Source: Clostridium_AT stratigraminis (GTDB taxonomy: Bacteria; Bacillota; Clostridia; Clostridiales; Clostridiaceae). From it: a stretch of 64,000 bases of DNA. Location: the NCBI RefSeq assembly GCF_045310675.1, contig NZ_JBJHZZ010000014.1, positions 7,707-71,706 on the forward strand, in the 5' to 3' direction. This document shows positions 9,253 through 18,603 of the stretch, piece by piece. The notes under the pieces are model-generated. The model did not search any database. It saw nothing but the letters and a program-made list of their open reading frames with translations, and was not told the origin of the DNA. Within the stretch, counting starts at the first letter, position 1. Every line of letters begins with the position of its first letter. Both the position numbers and the translations under genes were made by a program.

Positions 9253-10614
9253 TTATCTCTTTTTTGTTCCTCTTCTAATAACTTCATCAACTTTCTTATA
9301 AGTTTCATTAGAAATAAGTTCTTGTCCCACTAATTTATTATTTTCATAAATCTTTTTATATACTCTTACCTTATACCCGATAGATGAAGGTTGATCAAGT
9401 ACTGTTTCCCCTTCATATAAACTAGGATCATCAATATATTTTGTACTTGGCTGAATTATATCATAAGTTTCACTGACTAAATCATAGGTTCTATTTGTCA
9501 AACTTTTGTCTGAGTATATATTAAAAACTAATTTTGTTCCCTCTGCATAGCCTTCGATGTATATTGGGAAATTCAAGGTGTTCTTAAACTTATAGTCTAT
9601 GTTTCCATAATCAACTGTGGCATCCATACCAAGACCTATATAATGAGATGGCAAAGTATGATGTGACCTTTCTGTGGCATTAATGTTTGCACGTATAACT
9701 GCATTATACATTGTGGTTGATACTTGACAAATTCCACCACCTAGTCCGGAATCAAGCTTATTTCCTACTATTACAGGTGCTTCTTTGTAGCCTTTTTGAG
9801 CAGTTCTCTCACCTACAACACCATTAAAGCTAAATGTATCTCCTGGCATTAGTACCTTACCATTAATACTTTTAGTAGCTAAAACAATATTTGAAGCTCT
9901 ATTAGCTGAAGAACCAGAAAAATTAGTACTAAAGCTGGAGATTCTAGTATTTATTTTAGAAAGCTTATCTGCAGTTACTGAGGCTTGTACATCATCTATT
10001 TTTGCATTAATTTCAATATCACCAGTAATGTCACCATTTATTTTTTCTAAAATATCTTTTTCTAATTTCTGTGTATCTAATTTTAAACCACCCACATCCT
10101 TGGTAACGGAGAACTTCCCTCTGCTTACCATGGATATATTCGAATTGATTGGTGATTTATCAATTTTCTTTTGCATGTCTGCTATAAAGTCCTTAACAGG
10201 CTTAGCATCATAATTAAATTTAAGCTTGTACTGCTTAGGCTCATGATCTTTTATTATTTTATACTTTTGAAAAGTTTTTAAATCTTTACCATAGGAAAAA
10301 GCTTCATTAACAGCCTCTTCAATTTCATATCTTGCATTTAGCTTTGAATAATCAATAGTATATGTATTATTTTGAGCCTTAATATTAATTTTTTTCTTTA
10401 GAACAACATCTCCATATTTTTTCTGTAATATATCTACTGCTGCAGACTTGGTCATGCCGGATAGATCAATATCTTCTATTGACACATCTGGATATATTGA
10501 ATTTGAATATTTATTTATTGTATTACTTATATTATAAGCTTGTACAGCTGCTGTAGAAGCACCTATTACTACAACTGCAGAAATTATTGTAATAATAATA
10601 GATTTTCTTTTCAT
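9253..10614 (-). CDS. VanW family protein with peptidoglycan-binding N-terminal region
   Basis: 453 residues with an N-terminal signal anchor at about 5-27. A YoaR-like putative peptidoglycan-binding domain covers about 30-215, and the VanW domain follows at 240-375, with FSFNGVVGERTAQKGYKEAP and GGGICQVSTTMYNA as its hallmark blocks. A basic C-terminal tail ends KKR. VanW proteins are surface-exposed and of unclear function, and need not be linked to vancomycin resistance; no van genes are present. RBS AGAAGGGA. Confidence 0.88.
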   Translation of the reverse strand: MKRKSIIITIISAVVVIGASTAAVQAYNISNTINKYSNSIYPDVSIEDIDLSGMTKSAAVDILQKKYGDVVLKKKINIKAQNNTYTIDYSKLNARYEIEEAVNEAFSYGKDLKTFQKYKIIKDHEPKQYKLKFNYDAKPVKDFIADMQKKIDKSPINSNISMVSRGKFSVTKDVGGLKLDTQKLEKDILEKINGDITGDIEINAKIDDVQASVTADKLSKINTRISSFSTNFSGSSANRASNIVLATKSINGKVLMPGDTFSFNGVVGERTAQKGYKEAPVIVGNKLDSGLGGGICQVSTTMYNAVIRANINATERSHHTLPSHYIGLGMDATVDYGNIDYKFKNTLNFPIYIEGYAEGTKLVFNIYSDKSLTNRTYDLVSETYDIIQPSTKYIDDPSLYEGETVLDQPSSIGYKVRVYKKIYENNKLVGQELISNETYKKVDEVIRRGTKKR

Positions 10615-10817
10615 GTCATCCCTTCTTTCTATGAATTATTATACTATAATTTTCAATTATTTAACAGTATAATTATTTTTTTTGTGTTATTTATAAAATT
10701 AAAGTAATGTGATATATTAATTGTGTATTAAAAATTTTATAATTTTAAAAAGATTAAAACAAAGCACTTTATTACTCAATTACCTATCACAAAATTTAAA
10801 TACAAGGAGGATTTCAG

Positions 10818-11855
10818 ATGTACAACGATGAAAATATTAAAAACTATATGAAAAGTATTTTAACAATTCCAAGCCCTACTGGTAACACAGAAAAAATAAT
10901 GGACTATATTATAGACGAATTAAACTCGTTAAAAGTTACATATAAACAAACCGTAAAAGGTGCTGTTATCGCTACGATTAAAGGAATGGATGATAGCTAT
11001 CAAAGAACCTTTTCTGCACATGTTGATACCTTAGGTGCAATGGTTAAATCTATTAAAGCTTCAGGCTCCCTTTCATTAGTTCCAATCGGTGGCTTTATGA
11101 TGTCTGCTATTGATGGAGAAAATTGTTTAGTCGAAACTCTATCAGGAAATACCTATACTGGTACTATACATACTACAAAACCATCTGTTCATATTAGTGG
11201 GCAAGAAGCCTATGATTTAAAAAGAAGTCCTGAAAATATGGAAGTTATACTTGATGAAAAGGTTTTTACAAAAGAAGATGTTGAAAGCTTAGGAATTAAT
11301 GTAGGTGATTTTATTAGTTTTGATGCTAGGACAACTATAACAGAAAAAGGATTTGTTAAGAGCAGACATTTAGATGACAAGGCAAGTGTAGCTGTACTTC
11401 TTTATGCAATAAAATACATAACTGAAAACAAGCTTCAATTACCATATACTACCAATTTTTTTATTAGTAATTATGAAGAAGTAGGTCATGGCGCTTCTGC
11501 TGCTATTCCAATAAACACTAAAGAGTTTATTTCAGTTGACATGGGAGCCCCAGGCCTTGATCAAAACTCTTCCGAATATGCTGTATGTATATGTGCCAAG
11601 GATTCTTCAGGCCCATACGATTATACAATTAGGAAGAAACTCATTGAAACCTGCAAAAATAATAACATTGATTATAAAATTGACTTATATCCCTATTATG
11701 GATCAGATGCCTCAGCAGTACTTAGAGCCGGCTGGGACACAAAAGCAGCTTTAATAGGACCAGGTGTATTCTCCTCTCATGCTTATGAGAGAACACATTT
11801 TGATGCTATTTTAAGCACTTTAGATTTGGTTATAAAATATTCATTAGAACAGTAA
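10818..11855 (+). CDS. M42 family metallopeptidase (glutamyl aminopeptidase/endoglucanase fold)
   Basis: 345 residues, RBS AAGGAGG. Metal ligands expected for the two-zinc M42 centre are visible: SAHVDTLG (His), RHLDDKAS (bridging Asp), NYEEVGHGA (Glu-Glu), SVDMGA (Asp) and FSSHAYERTH (His). These cytosolic aminopeptidases trim peptides, consistent with an amino-acid-fermenting lifestyle. Single gene, followed by its own terminator. Confidence 0.92.
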   Translation: MYNDENIKNYMKSILTIPSPTGNTEKIMDYIIDELNSLKVTYKQTVKGAVIATIKGMDDSYQRTFSAHVDTLGAMVKSIKASGSLSLVPIGGFMMSAIDGENCLVETLSGNTYTGTIHTTKPSVHISGQEAYDLKRSPENMEVILDEKVFTKEDVESLGINVGDFISFDARTTITEKGFVKSRHLDDKASVAVLLYAIKYITENKLQLPYTTNFFISNYEEVGHGASAAIPINTKEFISVDMGAPGLDQNSSEYAVCICAKDSSGPYDYTIRKKLIETCKNNNIDYKIDLYPYYGSDASAVLRAGWDTKAALIGPGVFSSHAYERTHFDAILSTLDLVIKYSLEQ

Positions 11856-11857
11856 TT

Positions 11858-11890
11858 AAGAAGCGGTGCAAAAAACTTGCGCCGCTTCTT
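11858..11890 (+). terminator. Intrinsic terminator of the M42 peptidase gene
   Basis: AAGAAGCGGTGCAA pairs with TTGCGCCGCTTCTT, followed by a short T run. Confidence 0.85.
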
Positions 11891-11932
11891 TAATAAATAA
11901 GTAATAACTCATATAGATGCCATTATTAATTA

Positions 11933-12847
11933 TTATTCACTTCTATATTTTCTAATATATCCATTGAAGTCCCAAGCACTTATAAACTTCTTTGCACTTT
12001 CATAGCCTGAAACAAAAAGCTTATTGCTCGTATCCTTATTTATACTAAATTGTGTTGCACCTACTCCTAAAGTTGGAATATTTATTATTCTAACTGAATC
12101 CTTATCCCTAATATAAACATCCTCGTTTTTATTTACCACAGTTTCTATTAAATCAGTAATATAATTTAAAAATCCAATTTCTATAGCTGAATTTTTCTTC
12201 ATATCTACTAAATTAAAGCCGAAGGTCGGCCATCTTGGAATCTTGCTGACATCAAAAATCCATACTGGGAAATTACTTAAAAGGCCGCCATCTACTATAA
12301 AGCTATATTCTTTTTTATATTTAAGTTTTACAGGCTGAAAAAATAATGGAATACTTATGCTCATTCTAACAGCCTTCCATATTTCAAACTCCATGGGGTC
12401 AATATCATATTTTGTTAAGTCATCAGGTAAAATAACAATTTCTTTTTTACTTATATCTGAAGCAATTATTTTTAGTTTAGAATTCCCATTAACCATTACA
12501 TCTTTGAATCTTGTTTTTTTCTTTGCTTCAAATAGAGAAGCTAGCCACCTACTTATATATTCCCCCTCATATATACCCTTATTTTTAAGTATTGAAATTT
12601 CACTTCCAATAAGCGGTATTCTATTATATCCTTTTTTATCCAAGAGCTTGCTGTAATCTAAATCTAGAATAATTCTTTTTAATTCTTCTCCAGTATAGCC
12701 TACTGCAAGGAGTGATGCGATAATTGAACCCGCAGAAGTCCCAGCAACTCTAGAAAAATTATATCCCCTCTCCTCTAGGCAGCACACAGCCCCTACGAAG
12801 GCAATGCCTTTCACTCCACCACCTTCAAAAACTCCATCAATATTCAA
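11933..12847 (-). CDS. Patatin-like phospholipase
   Basis: About 304 residues. The oxyanion hole FEGGGVKGIAF, the nucleophile motif AGTSAGS (GxSxG) and the catalytic aspartate in VDGGLLSNFP form the Ser-Asp dyad of bacterial patatins. I place the start at a TTG preceded by GGGAGG with a 7-base spacer, giving MNIDGVFEGGG; an upstream ATG would add 15 residues without an SD. The likely role is acyl hydrolysis of membrane lipids. No secretion signal is visible. Confidence 0.88.
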   Translation of the reverse strand: MNIDGVFEGGGVKGIAFVGAVCCLEERGYNFSRVAGTSAGSIIASLLAVGYTGEELKRIILDLDYSKLLDKKGYNRIPLIGSEISILKNKGIYEGEYISRWLASLFEAKKKTRFKDVMVNGNSKLKIIASDISKKEIVILPDDLTKYDIDPMEFEIWKAVRMSISIPLFFQPVKLKYKKEYSFIVDGGLLSNFPVWIFDVSKIPRWPTFGFNLVDMKKNSAIEIGFLNYITDLIETVVNKNEDVYIRDKDSVRIINIPTLGVGATQFSINKDTSNKLFVSGYESAKKFISAWDFNGYIRKYRSE

Positions 12848-12958
12848 TAAATTCCTCCCAAAGTAGTAATATAATAAATAATATTTGAACATAAATTTAT
12901 TTATACCAAAACATTTTTTAATTATAGTTTATATTTACAACAATGCATTAATAATTAT

Positions 12959-12986
12959 TTGTTATCAATAACAAGTATTATATAAT
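12959..12986 (+). promoter_or_regulatory. Putative zwf promoter overlapped by an inverted repeat
   Basis: TTGTTATCAATAACAA (12959-12974) is an inverted repeat of 7 bases either side of a 2-base centre. Its first six bases could serve as a -35 box, with TATAAT at 12981-12986 after a 16-base spacer. A dimeric regulator bound here would cover the promoter. The distance to the zwf start is about 100 bases. Which regulator binds is unknown. Confidence 0.45.
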
Positions 12987-13088
12987 ATTATAATATAGCA
13001 AATGATTTAATTTTCCTGTTTCGGGAATGATAAATATAGAAAAATTAAAACATGCTGAATTTACTTTACTTGAAAGAAGGTAGTATAT

Positions 13089-14567
13089 ATGGATTTATCT
13101 TGTATTATGGTTATCTTTGGTGGTACAGGAGACCTAACTCATCGGAAATTATTACCGGCAATATATAACTTAATTCGTAGCAAAAAACTTCCAGATAACT
13201 TTGCTATTGTCTCCATTGGTCGTAGAGAAATTGAAAATGAAGTTTATATACAAGAAGCCTTAGCTTCTATTAAAAGATTCTCTAGATTTAAAAAAATTGA
13301 TGAAAATCTGTGGAATAATATTGCAAAAAGATTGCATTATAAAAAGCTTGAATTCCATGATAGTAATGGATACGATGAATTAAACATTTTTTTAGAAGGC
13401 TTGGATAAGGCCTATAATACGAAAGGAAATAGAATTTTTTACTTAGCTGTTTCGCCTGAATACTTCCATGTAATAACAGAAGAGTTATATGTTCATCAAT
13501 TAGTTACTAATAGTAATTCCTGGCAGAGATTAATAATTGAAAAACCTTTCGGCAGAGATTTAGCTTCAGCTAGACGTCTTAATCAAACTATTTCTAAGGT
13601 TTTTGGTGAAGGCAATACCTATAGAATAGATCATTATTTAGGAAAAGAAATGATTCAAAACCTCATGGTATTAAGATTTGCAAATTCAATATTTGAACCA
13701 CTGTGGAATAACAGATATATTGATAACATACAGATTAATTCCTGCGAAACTGTTGGAGTAGAAAATCGAGGAGGCTATTATGATGAAGCTGGAGCACTAA
13801 AGGATATGGTTCAAAATCATATGCTTCAACTGCTAACACTCACAGCTATGGAGCCTCCAATGGATTTAACCTCTAATTCTATTAGGGATGAAAAGGTAAA
13901 AGTTTTACGTTCCCTAGAAGAAATGACACCCCATAAAATTAAAACTAATATTATTAGAGCGCAATACGGTGAAGGCTTTAATGGCAAAACTAGACTAAAA
14001 GCATATTTAACTGAAGATAAAGTTTCAAAAGTTTCACAAACCGAAACTTATGTTGCCTTAAAACTCCATGTAGAAAATTTTAGATGGGCAGGTGTGCCTT
14101 TCTATATAAGAACTGGAAAAAGACTTGCTGCCAAATCCACTGAAATAATAGTTCAGTTTAAATCTGTTCCAAAAATTTTATATTCAAAAGAACATGAAAA
14201 CCTAAATTCAAATGTTTTAGTTATTAAAGTGCAGCCTACAGAAGGAATATATTTTAAATTCAATACAAAAATGCCAGGAACAGAAAATGCTATAATTCCA
14301 GTTCAAATGGATTTTTGTCAGAGCTGTCAATTTGAAAGCAACACTCCTGAAGCATATGAAAAATTGCTATTTGAAGTAATGAATGGCGATAATACACTCT
14401 TTACTAGCTGGGATGAGGTTGAATACTCATGGAAGTTTGTGGATACCATAGCTTCTATATGGAATACTGAAAATAATAAATTGCCAAATTATAATGCCGG
14501 AAGTTACGGTCCAATCGAGGCAAATGAACTTATAAAAAGGGATAATAAATATTGGATAAACCTTTAA
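13089..14567 (+). CDS. zwf: Glucose-6-phosphate 1-dehydrogenase
   Basis: 492 residues, full length for the family, RBS GAAGG. IFGGTGDLTHRKLLPA is the NADP-binding fingerprint, IIEKPFGRDL follows, and RIDHYLGKE contains the active-site histidine region. The enzyme oxidises glucose-6-phosphate to 6-phosphogluconolactone, giving NADPH. No gnd or pgl gene is nearby, so the gene stands alone. It is followed by a hairpin and then by a decayed gene fragment. Confidence 0.95.
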   Translation: MDLSCIMVIFGGTGDLTHRKLLPAIYNLIRSKKLPDNFAIVSIGRREIENEVYIQEALASIKRFSRFKKIDENLWNNIAKRLHYKKLEFHDSNGYDELNIFLEGLDKAYNTKGNRIFYLAVSPEYFHVITEELYVHQLVTNSNSWQRLIIEKPFGRDLASARRLNQTISKVFGEGNTYRIDHYLGKEMIQNLMVLRFANSIFEPLWNNRYIDNIQINSCETVGVENRGGYYDEAGALKDMVQNHMLQLLTLTAMEPPMDLTSNSIRDEKVKVLRSLEEMTPHKIKTNIIRAQYGEGFNGKTRLKAYLTEDKVSKVSQTETYVALKLHVENFRWAGVPFYIRTGKRLAAKSTEIIVQFKSVPKILYSKEHENLNSNVLVIKVQPTEGIYFKFNTKMPGTENAIIPVQMDFCQSCQFESNTPEAYEKLLFEVMNGDNTLFTSWDEVEYSWKFVDTIASIWNTENNKLPNYNAGSYGPIEANELIKRDNKYWINL

Positions 14568-14580
14568 AATTAATGTATTT

Positions 14581-14637
14581 ATTAAAGCTGGGTATCCCCA
14601 TATCTGGCTTTAATAGTTATAATATATATATAATAAC
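14581..14637 (+). terminator. Hairpins downstream of zwf
   Basis: ATTAAAGC pairs with GCTTTAAT across 14581-14613, then a second palindrome AGTTAT...ATAACT spans 14614-14637. There is no strong T tract, so termination efficiency is uncertain. Confidence 0.45.
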
Positions 14638-14660
14638 TGCTGCTAAAAGAAGGTTATAAA

Positions 14661-14959
14661 TTGACTAAAGGAAAATTAAAGCTTACAAAAGTAAAAAGAA
14701 AAAGATTAATTATTACATATTCAATACTCGTTTTATTATTTTATGGGACTTTTAGGAAGGCTTTTATACTAATATTCTTTCTTCAAAAAAATTAAAAACT
14801 ATTGCAAATTAATAATGAACAAGTTATCTTAAAATAGACGCTAAACGTGGAAATATTTTAGATAGAAACAATCATGAATTAGAAGTAAGTGCAGATGTGT
14901 ATAGAGTAGGCCTAAATTTAACCACCCTTCGTCATAAACTACTCAGTGTTGATCACTAA
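14661..14959 (+). pseudogene. Decayed N-terminal fragment of a class B penicillin-binding protein (SpoVD/FtsI type)
   Basis: No open frame spans this stretch, but translation in pieces is telling. From a TTG at 14661, behind AGAAGG, one frame gives a basic N-terminus and a membrane segment (KRKRLIITYSILVLLFYGTF) and then stops. In another frame at about 14836-14959 the peptide IDAKRGNILDRNNHELEVSA continues to DVYRVGLNLTTLRHKLL and a stop. The second piece is the characteristic dimerisation-domain opening of SpoVD/PBP2-type proteins. Linker and transpeptidase domains are absent, so this is a truncated, frameshifted relic. Confidence 0.8.
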
Positions 14960-14973
14960 AAGGAGGAACTTTA

Positions 14974-15192
14974 TTGAAAATAACCTTTTGTATCTACAAT
15001 GAACAGAGAAACGATGTCATTCCATTATTAAAAAGTAAATATGCTAAATTAGAAATATCAACAGCTAAATGCATATATTGCTGTGGAGAATGCGCAGAAA
15101 AGCCTATAGCTAGAATCAAAGACCAGTTGTTTGTAGCTGACAATGCTGAGAAATTGATAGATGAAATAAATAAGTTTATTGAAAAGCAATAG
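14974..15192 (+). CDS. DUF1450 (YuzB-like) small cysteine-rich protein
   Basis: 72 residues; start TTG behind AGGAGG. The central CIYCCGECAEKPIARI and the C-terminal LIDEINKFIE resemble the DUF1450 family, whose members carry a Cys-rich loop of the same spacing before a short helix. The cysteines could bind a metal or an Fe-S cluster, but function is unknown. It lies directly after the PBP relic, and its SD starts within two bases of the relic's stop codon. Confidence 0.65.
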   Translation: MKITFCIYNEQRNDVIPLLKSKYAKLEISTAKCIYCCGECAEKPIARIKDQLFVADNAEKLIDEINKFIEKQ

Positions 15193-15254
15193 AAATGGAC
15201 ACTCTCATAATTTAAATTATTATAAAAACTAACTCGATATAAATTTATTGAAAT

Positions 15255-15293
15255 GAGCATGGTTGAGAACTATAACTTCTTTCAACCATGCTC
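15255..15293. terminator. Hairpin between convergent genes
   Basis: GAGCATGGTTGA pairs with TCAACCATGCTC in a 12-bp stem between the DUF1450 gene (plus) and larE (minus). The flanking T runs are weak on both sides. Confidence 0.6.
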
Positions 15294-15345
15294 ATAAAGC
15301 CTCGTTTGTATATTTCAGAGATTTTTATAGTAAGTTCCTATTTAG

Positions 15346-16170
15346 CTAAATTTCTTTGTCTTTTTCAGTTAAAACCTCGTTCATGCTTCCTGTTCTATAT
15401 CCCAGCATGTCCAATGTTACATATTTAAAACCCAATCTTTGAAGCTCTATACCTACCTTATCCATTATATTAAAATCAAAAAACTTTTCTCTTTCTGAAG
15501 ACGCTACCTCAATTCTGGCAATATCCCCATGATGCCTTACTCGAAGCTGCTTAAAGCCCATATCCATTAACAGTTGTTCTGCTTTTTCAACCATACTTAA
15601 TTTTTCCACTGTAATTTCATTACCATATGGAAACCTTGAAGATAGGCAAGCAAAGGAAGGCTTATTCCAGGTTGGTATCTCTAATATCTTTGAAAGTTCT
15701 CTTATATCATTTTTTGTAAGCTCTGCAGCTTTAAGCGGACTAACAACAGAAAGCTCTTTAGCAGCCTTCATGCCTGGCCTAAAATCTCCTATATCATCAA
15801 AATTTGAACCATCAAGTACATGTTTTATTCCATTTTCCTTAGCAACTTCCCATACCTTTGTAAATAATTCTTTCTTACAGAAGTAGCATCTATTTACTGG
15901 GTTTTTAGAAAAACCTTCTATTTCAAGTTCTTCTGAAACAATAACTATATGTTTTGCACCAAACTGCTTAACAAATTTTCTAGCTTCATTAAATTCTCTC
16001 TCAGGATAGGTAGAAGATTTTGCAGTTACAGCAATTACATTATCAGAAAGAACATCCCTAGCAACCTTTAGTAAAAAAGTACTGTCCACTCCCCCAGAAT
16101 AAGCGATAGCTGCACTACCCAGCTCTTTTAAAATATCTTTAAGTTTATCAAATTTTTGTTCTAAATTCAT
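15346..16170 (-). CDS. larE: ATP-dependent sacrificial sulfur transferase LarE
   Basis: 274 residues. The PP-loop AYSGGVDSTFLL (about 23-34) activates substrate with ATP. RCYFCKKELF gives a CxxC pair, and FACLSSRFPYG contains the cysteine at the position of the sacrificial residue in Lactobacillus LarE. Three cysteines so arranged fit the [4Fe-4S]-type LarE described in other bacteria (inference). LarE thiolates the nickel-pincer precursor, but larA, larB and larC are not in the window. It is the last gene of an lgt/desulfurase/thiI/larE run and takes its SD from an inserted repeat. Confidence 0.9.
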   Translation of the reverse strand: MNLEQKFDKLKDILKELGSAAIAYSGGVDSTFLLKVARDVLSDNVIAVTAKSSTYPEREFNEARKFVKQFGAKHIVIVSEELEIEGFSKNPVNRCYFCKKELFTKVWEVAKENGIKHVLDGSNFDDIGDFRPGMKAAKELSVVSPLKAAELTKNDIRELSKILEIPTWNKPSFACLSSRFPYGNEITVEKLSMVEKAEQLLMDMGFKQLRVRHHGDIARIEVASSEREKFFDFNIMDKVGIELQRLGFKYVTLDMLGYRTGSMNEVLTEKDKEI

Positions 16171-16175
16171 ATTTT

Positions 16176-16305
16176 CTCCTTTCAGTGGTCACACTGGGTA
16201 GTTTGCTTACGGATTCCATCCGTAGCCTACCCGTACACTGGGTAGGCTAGCATACGGATTCCATCCGTAGCCTACCCGTAGAAGTCCATTTAGGACTTCT
16301 ACCTC
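16176..16305 (-). repeat. SD-embedded double-hairpin repeat, copy A (two stem units)
   Basis: Lies between the thiI stop and the larE start. In gene sense it begins after GAGG with hairpin I (AGAAGTCC-TAAAT-GGACTTCT). Two successive hairpin II units follow, whose outer arms are GGGTAGGCTA/TAGCCTACCC and GGGTAGGCTA/AAACTACCC-like, each enclosing CGGAT/ATCCG. It ends in AAAGGAG, the SD of larE. Without it, thiI and larE would be about 20 bases apart. Confidence 0.85.
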
Positions 16306-16310
16306 ATAAT

Positions 16311-17456
16311 TTACATTTCATATATTTCCATATTGTTTATAGCGGCATCAACGAGCTTTTCAATATCAAGTACTTCTTCAGCTTTCCTCATCTTATCCAG
16401 CTCAGGTCTAGTTTTAGGGTGTTTAGGCACAAATATTGTACAGCAATCCTCATAAGGTAATATTGAAGTTTCATAAGTTCCTATCTTCCTTGAAACCTCC
16501 ATAATGTCTACCTTATCCATAGCAATTAATGGTCTAAAAACAGGTCTATCTGCTAAATCTGTACTCACAACCAGACCTTCCATAGTTTGACTAGCTACCT
16601 GCCCTATGCTTTCTCCTGTTGTTACTGAGTTAATATTAAGCTTATCAGCAAGCTTGCAGGCAATTCTCATCATAAATCTTCTCATTATTATTGTAAGTTC
16701 ATCTTCCCTGCATTTATCTATTATTGACATTTGAATATCTGTAAACGGAACAACATACAGCTTTGTGCTTCCTGTATAATTACTTAAAATTGCAGCTAGC
16801 TGTTTAACCTTTTCTTTTGCTCTTTCACTTGTATATGGGTGACTGTGATAGTATACGCAGCTAAGTTCAACGCCTCTTCTAGCCATCATATATCCTGCAA
16901 CAGGTGAATCTATTCCCCCAGAAAGCATAAGCATAGTGCTTCCATTCATACCATAAGGCAGTCCTCCAACAGCTTTAATCTTCTTTGAATACACATATGC
17001 TCTCTGTCTTATTTCTATATTTATAGTGAATTCAGGATCTTTTACCTTTACTTTTAAATCAGGAATACTTTTAAGAATATACGCCCCTACTTCTCTACTT
17101 ACATCCATGGAATTCATAGGAAAGGTTTTATTTGCTCTATTTGTCTCAACTTTAAAATTCATGGGCTTCAGGTCTTTTATTTCCGCTAAGGCCTGTCTTT
17201 TTATTTCATCCATAGAAGCTTCTATTTCTGTAACAATACAAACTTCTGATATACCGAAAACTTTTGTAACCTTATCTACTATTTCTTCTAATTCCTCAGA
17301 ATAAATAAACCATCTTCCTAAGTCTTCCACAAATTCGTAATCAATGGCCTCTAGAACCTTTTTAATATTGTTCTTTAGTTTTTTTTCAAATTTATTTCTA
17401 TTTAAACCTTTTAAAAATATTTCAGGTGCAGATTTAACTAAAAGTAATCTTCTCAT
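16311..17456 (-). CDS. thiI: tRNA 4-thiouridine sulfurtransferase ThiI
   Basis: 381 residues with a ferredoxin-like/THUMP region at about 1-165, then an ATP pyrophosphatase domain with the PP-loop LSGGIDSPVAGYMMARRG. FVPKHPKTRPEL near the C-terminus is typical. It lacks the C-terminal rhodanese domain of the enterobacterial enzyme, as in other Firmicutes. The ATG overlaps the stop of the upstream cysteine desulfurase (ATGA), which is its expected sulfur donor. Product: s4U8 in tRNA. Confidence 0.95.
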   Translation of the reverse strand: MRRLLLVKSAPEIFLKGLNRNKFEKKLKNNIKKVLEAIDYEFVEDLGRWFIYSEELEEIVDKVTKVFGISEVCIVTEIEASMDEIKRQALAEIKDLKPMNFKVETNRANKTFPMNSMDVSREVGAYILKSIPDLKVKVKDPEFTINIEIRQRAYVYSKKIKAVGGLPYGMNGSTMLMLSGGIDSPVAGYMMARRGVELSCVYYHSHPYTSERAKEKVKQLAAILSNYTGSTKLYVVPFTDIQMSIIDKCREDELTIIMRRFMMRIACKLADKLNINSVTTGESIGQVASQTMEGLVVSTDLADRPVFRPLIAMDKVDIMEVSRKIGTYETSILPYEDCCTIFVPKHPKTRPELDKMRKAEEVLDIEKLVDAAINNMEIYEM

Positions 17457-18592
17457 TTGCCTCTTCTCCTTAAAAAAATTAAAGACTTCTTAAGTATGTC
17501 TATAGTATAATCTATCTCTTCTTTTGTATTTAATTCATTAAAACTGAATCTGATGTTTCCTTTTATTTGTTTATCCATTAAGCCAATAGCTTTCAAAACA
17601 TGACTATCCTTTGTATTCTTAGAATGACAAGCAGATCCCATGGAAACATAGATATTTCCCTCCTCTAATAGATGAAGAAGTACCTCTGCTCTTATTCCTA
17701 AAAAGGATACACTAAGGACATATGGTGAAAAATCCTCACTTATTGAACTGTTAATCCTTATATTCTCAATTTCCATAAGTCTATTAATAAAATATTCTTT
17801 AAGCATTGAAACATTTTTGAAGTTTTTATGATTTTCTCTATATATAATTTCTGCTGCCTTTGCAAAACCAACCATACCAGCCAAGTTTTCAGTCCCCGAC
17901 CTGAAGTTTTTTTCTTGACCACCACCAAATATCAAAGGTTTTGGTACTAATCCTTTTCTTACATAAGCTATTCCCACGCCTCTAGGCCCATGTATTTTAT
18001 GACCGCTAGCTGATAATAAATCTATTTTTGCCTTTTGAACATCTATTTTATACTTTCCATAACTTTGAACTGCATCCACGTGAAATTTTATTCTGCTGCT
18101 TTTTTCTTTAATCAGTTTTCCTATTTCTTCAATATTTTGAACAGTTCCAATTTCATTATTTACATGCATTATACTTACAATTTGTGTATCTTTATTAATA
18201 GACTTATTGAGCATTTCTAAATCAATTATCCCATTATTATCCACATCAAGATATGTGACTTTAATTCCAGAACTCTCCAGGTCTTTACATATAGTTAAAA
18301 CACTAGGATGTTCAATTTTAGTAGTTATTATTTCATTTCCTTCTTTTATAAAGCCTCTTATTAAAAAGTTATTACTTTCACTTCCTCCAGAAGTAAATAT
18401 AATTTCATCCCTAGTGCAATTTAAAGTTTTTGAAACAATATCTTTGCATTCATTCATCTTATTTTCTGCTTTTAGCCCTAATTTATGTGCAGAGGATGGA
18501 TTACCATAAAAGTTTTCCATTGCATCGACCATAGCCTTTATAACCTCACCATATGGTTTAGTTGTAGCACTATTATCAAAATAAACCTCCAT
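17453..18592 (-). CDS. Cysteine desulfurase, NifS/IscS family, partner of ThiI
   Basis: 379 residues, PLP fold type I. SGHKIHGPRGVG contains the PLP lysine, HVNNEIGTVQ and HVDAVQSYGK are cofactor-binding blocks, and MGSACHSKN carries the catalytic cysteine in a short loop. It releases persulfide sulfur from cysteine. A 4-base overlap with thiI points to tRNA thiolation rather than general Fe-S assembly. The start is ATG, 11 bases after the lgt stop, so lgt may be co-transcribed. Confidence 0.93.
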   Translation of the reverse strand: MEVYFDNSATTKPYGEVIKAMVDAMENFYGNPSSAHKLGLKAENKMNECKDIVSKTLNCTRDEIIFTSGGSESNNFLIRGFIKEGNEIITTKIEHPSVLTICKDLESSGIKVTYLDVDNNGIIDLEMLNKSINKDTQIVSIMHVNNEIGTVQNIEEIGKLIKEKSSRIKFHVDAVQSYGKYKIDVQKAKIDLLSASGHKIHGPRGVGIAYVRKGLVPKPLIFGGGQEKNFRSGTENLAGMVGFAKAAEIIYRENHKNFKNVSMLKEYFINRLMEIENIRINSSISEDFSPYVLSVSFLGIRAEVLLHLLEEGNIYVSMGSACHSKNTKDSHVLKAIGLMDKQIKGNIRFSFNELNTKEEIDYTIDILKKSLIFLRRRGK

Positions 18593-18603
18593 AAAATCAC
18601 TTC

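Noticed and set aside
9253..10614. Vancomycin resistance determinant
   Set aside because: VanW domains are common in Clostridia; no vanHAX-type ligase genes are present.
16176..16305. Intrinsic terminator between thiI and larE
   Set aside because: Neither hairpin is followed by a T run, and the element ends in an SD used by larE.
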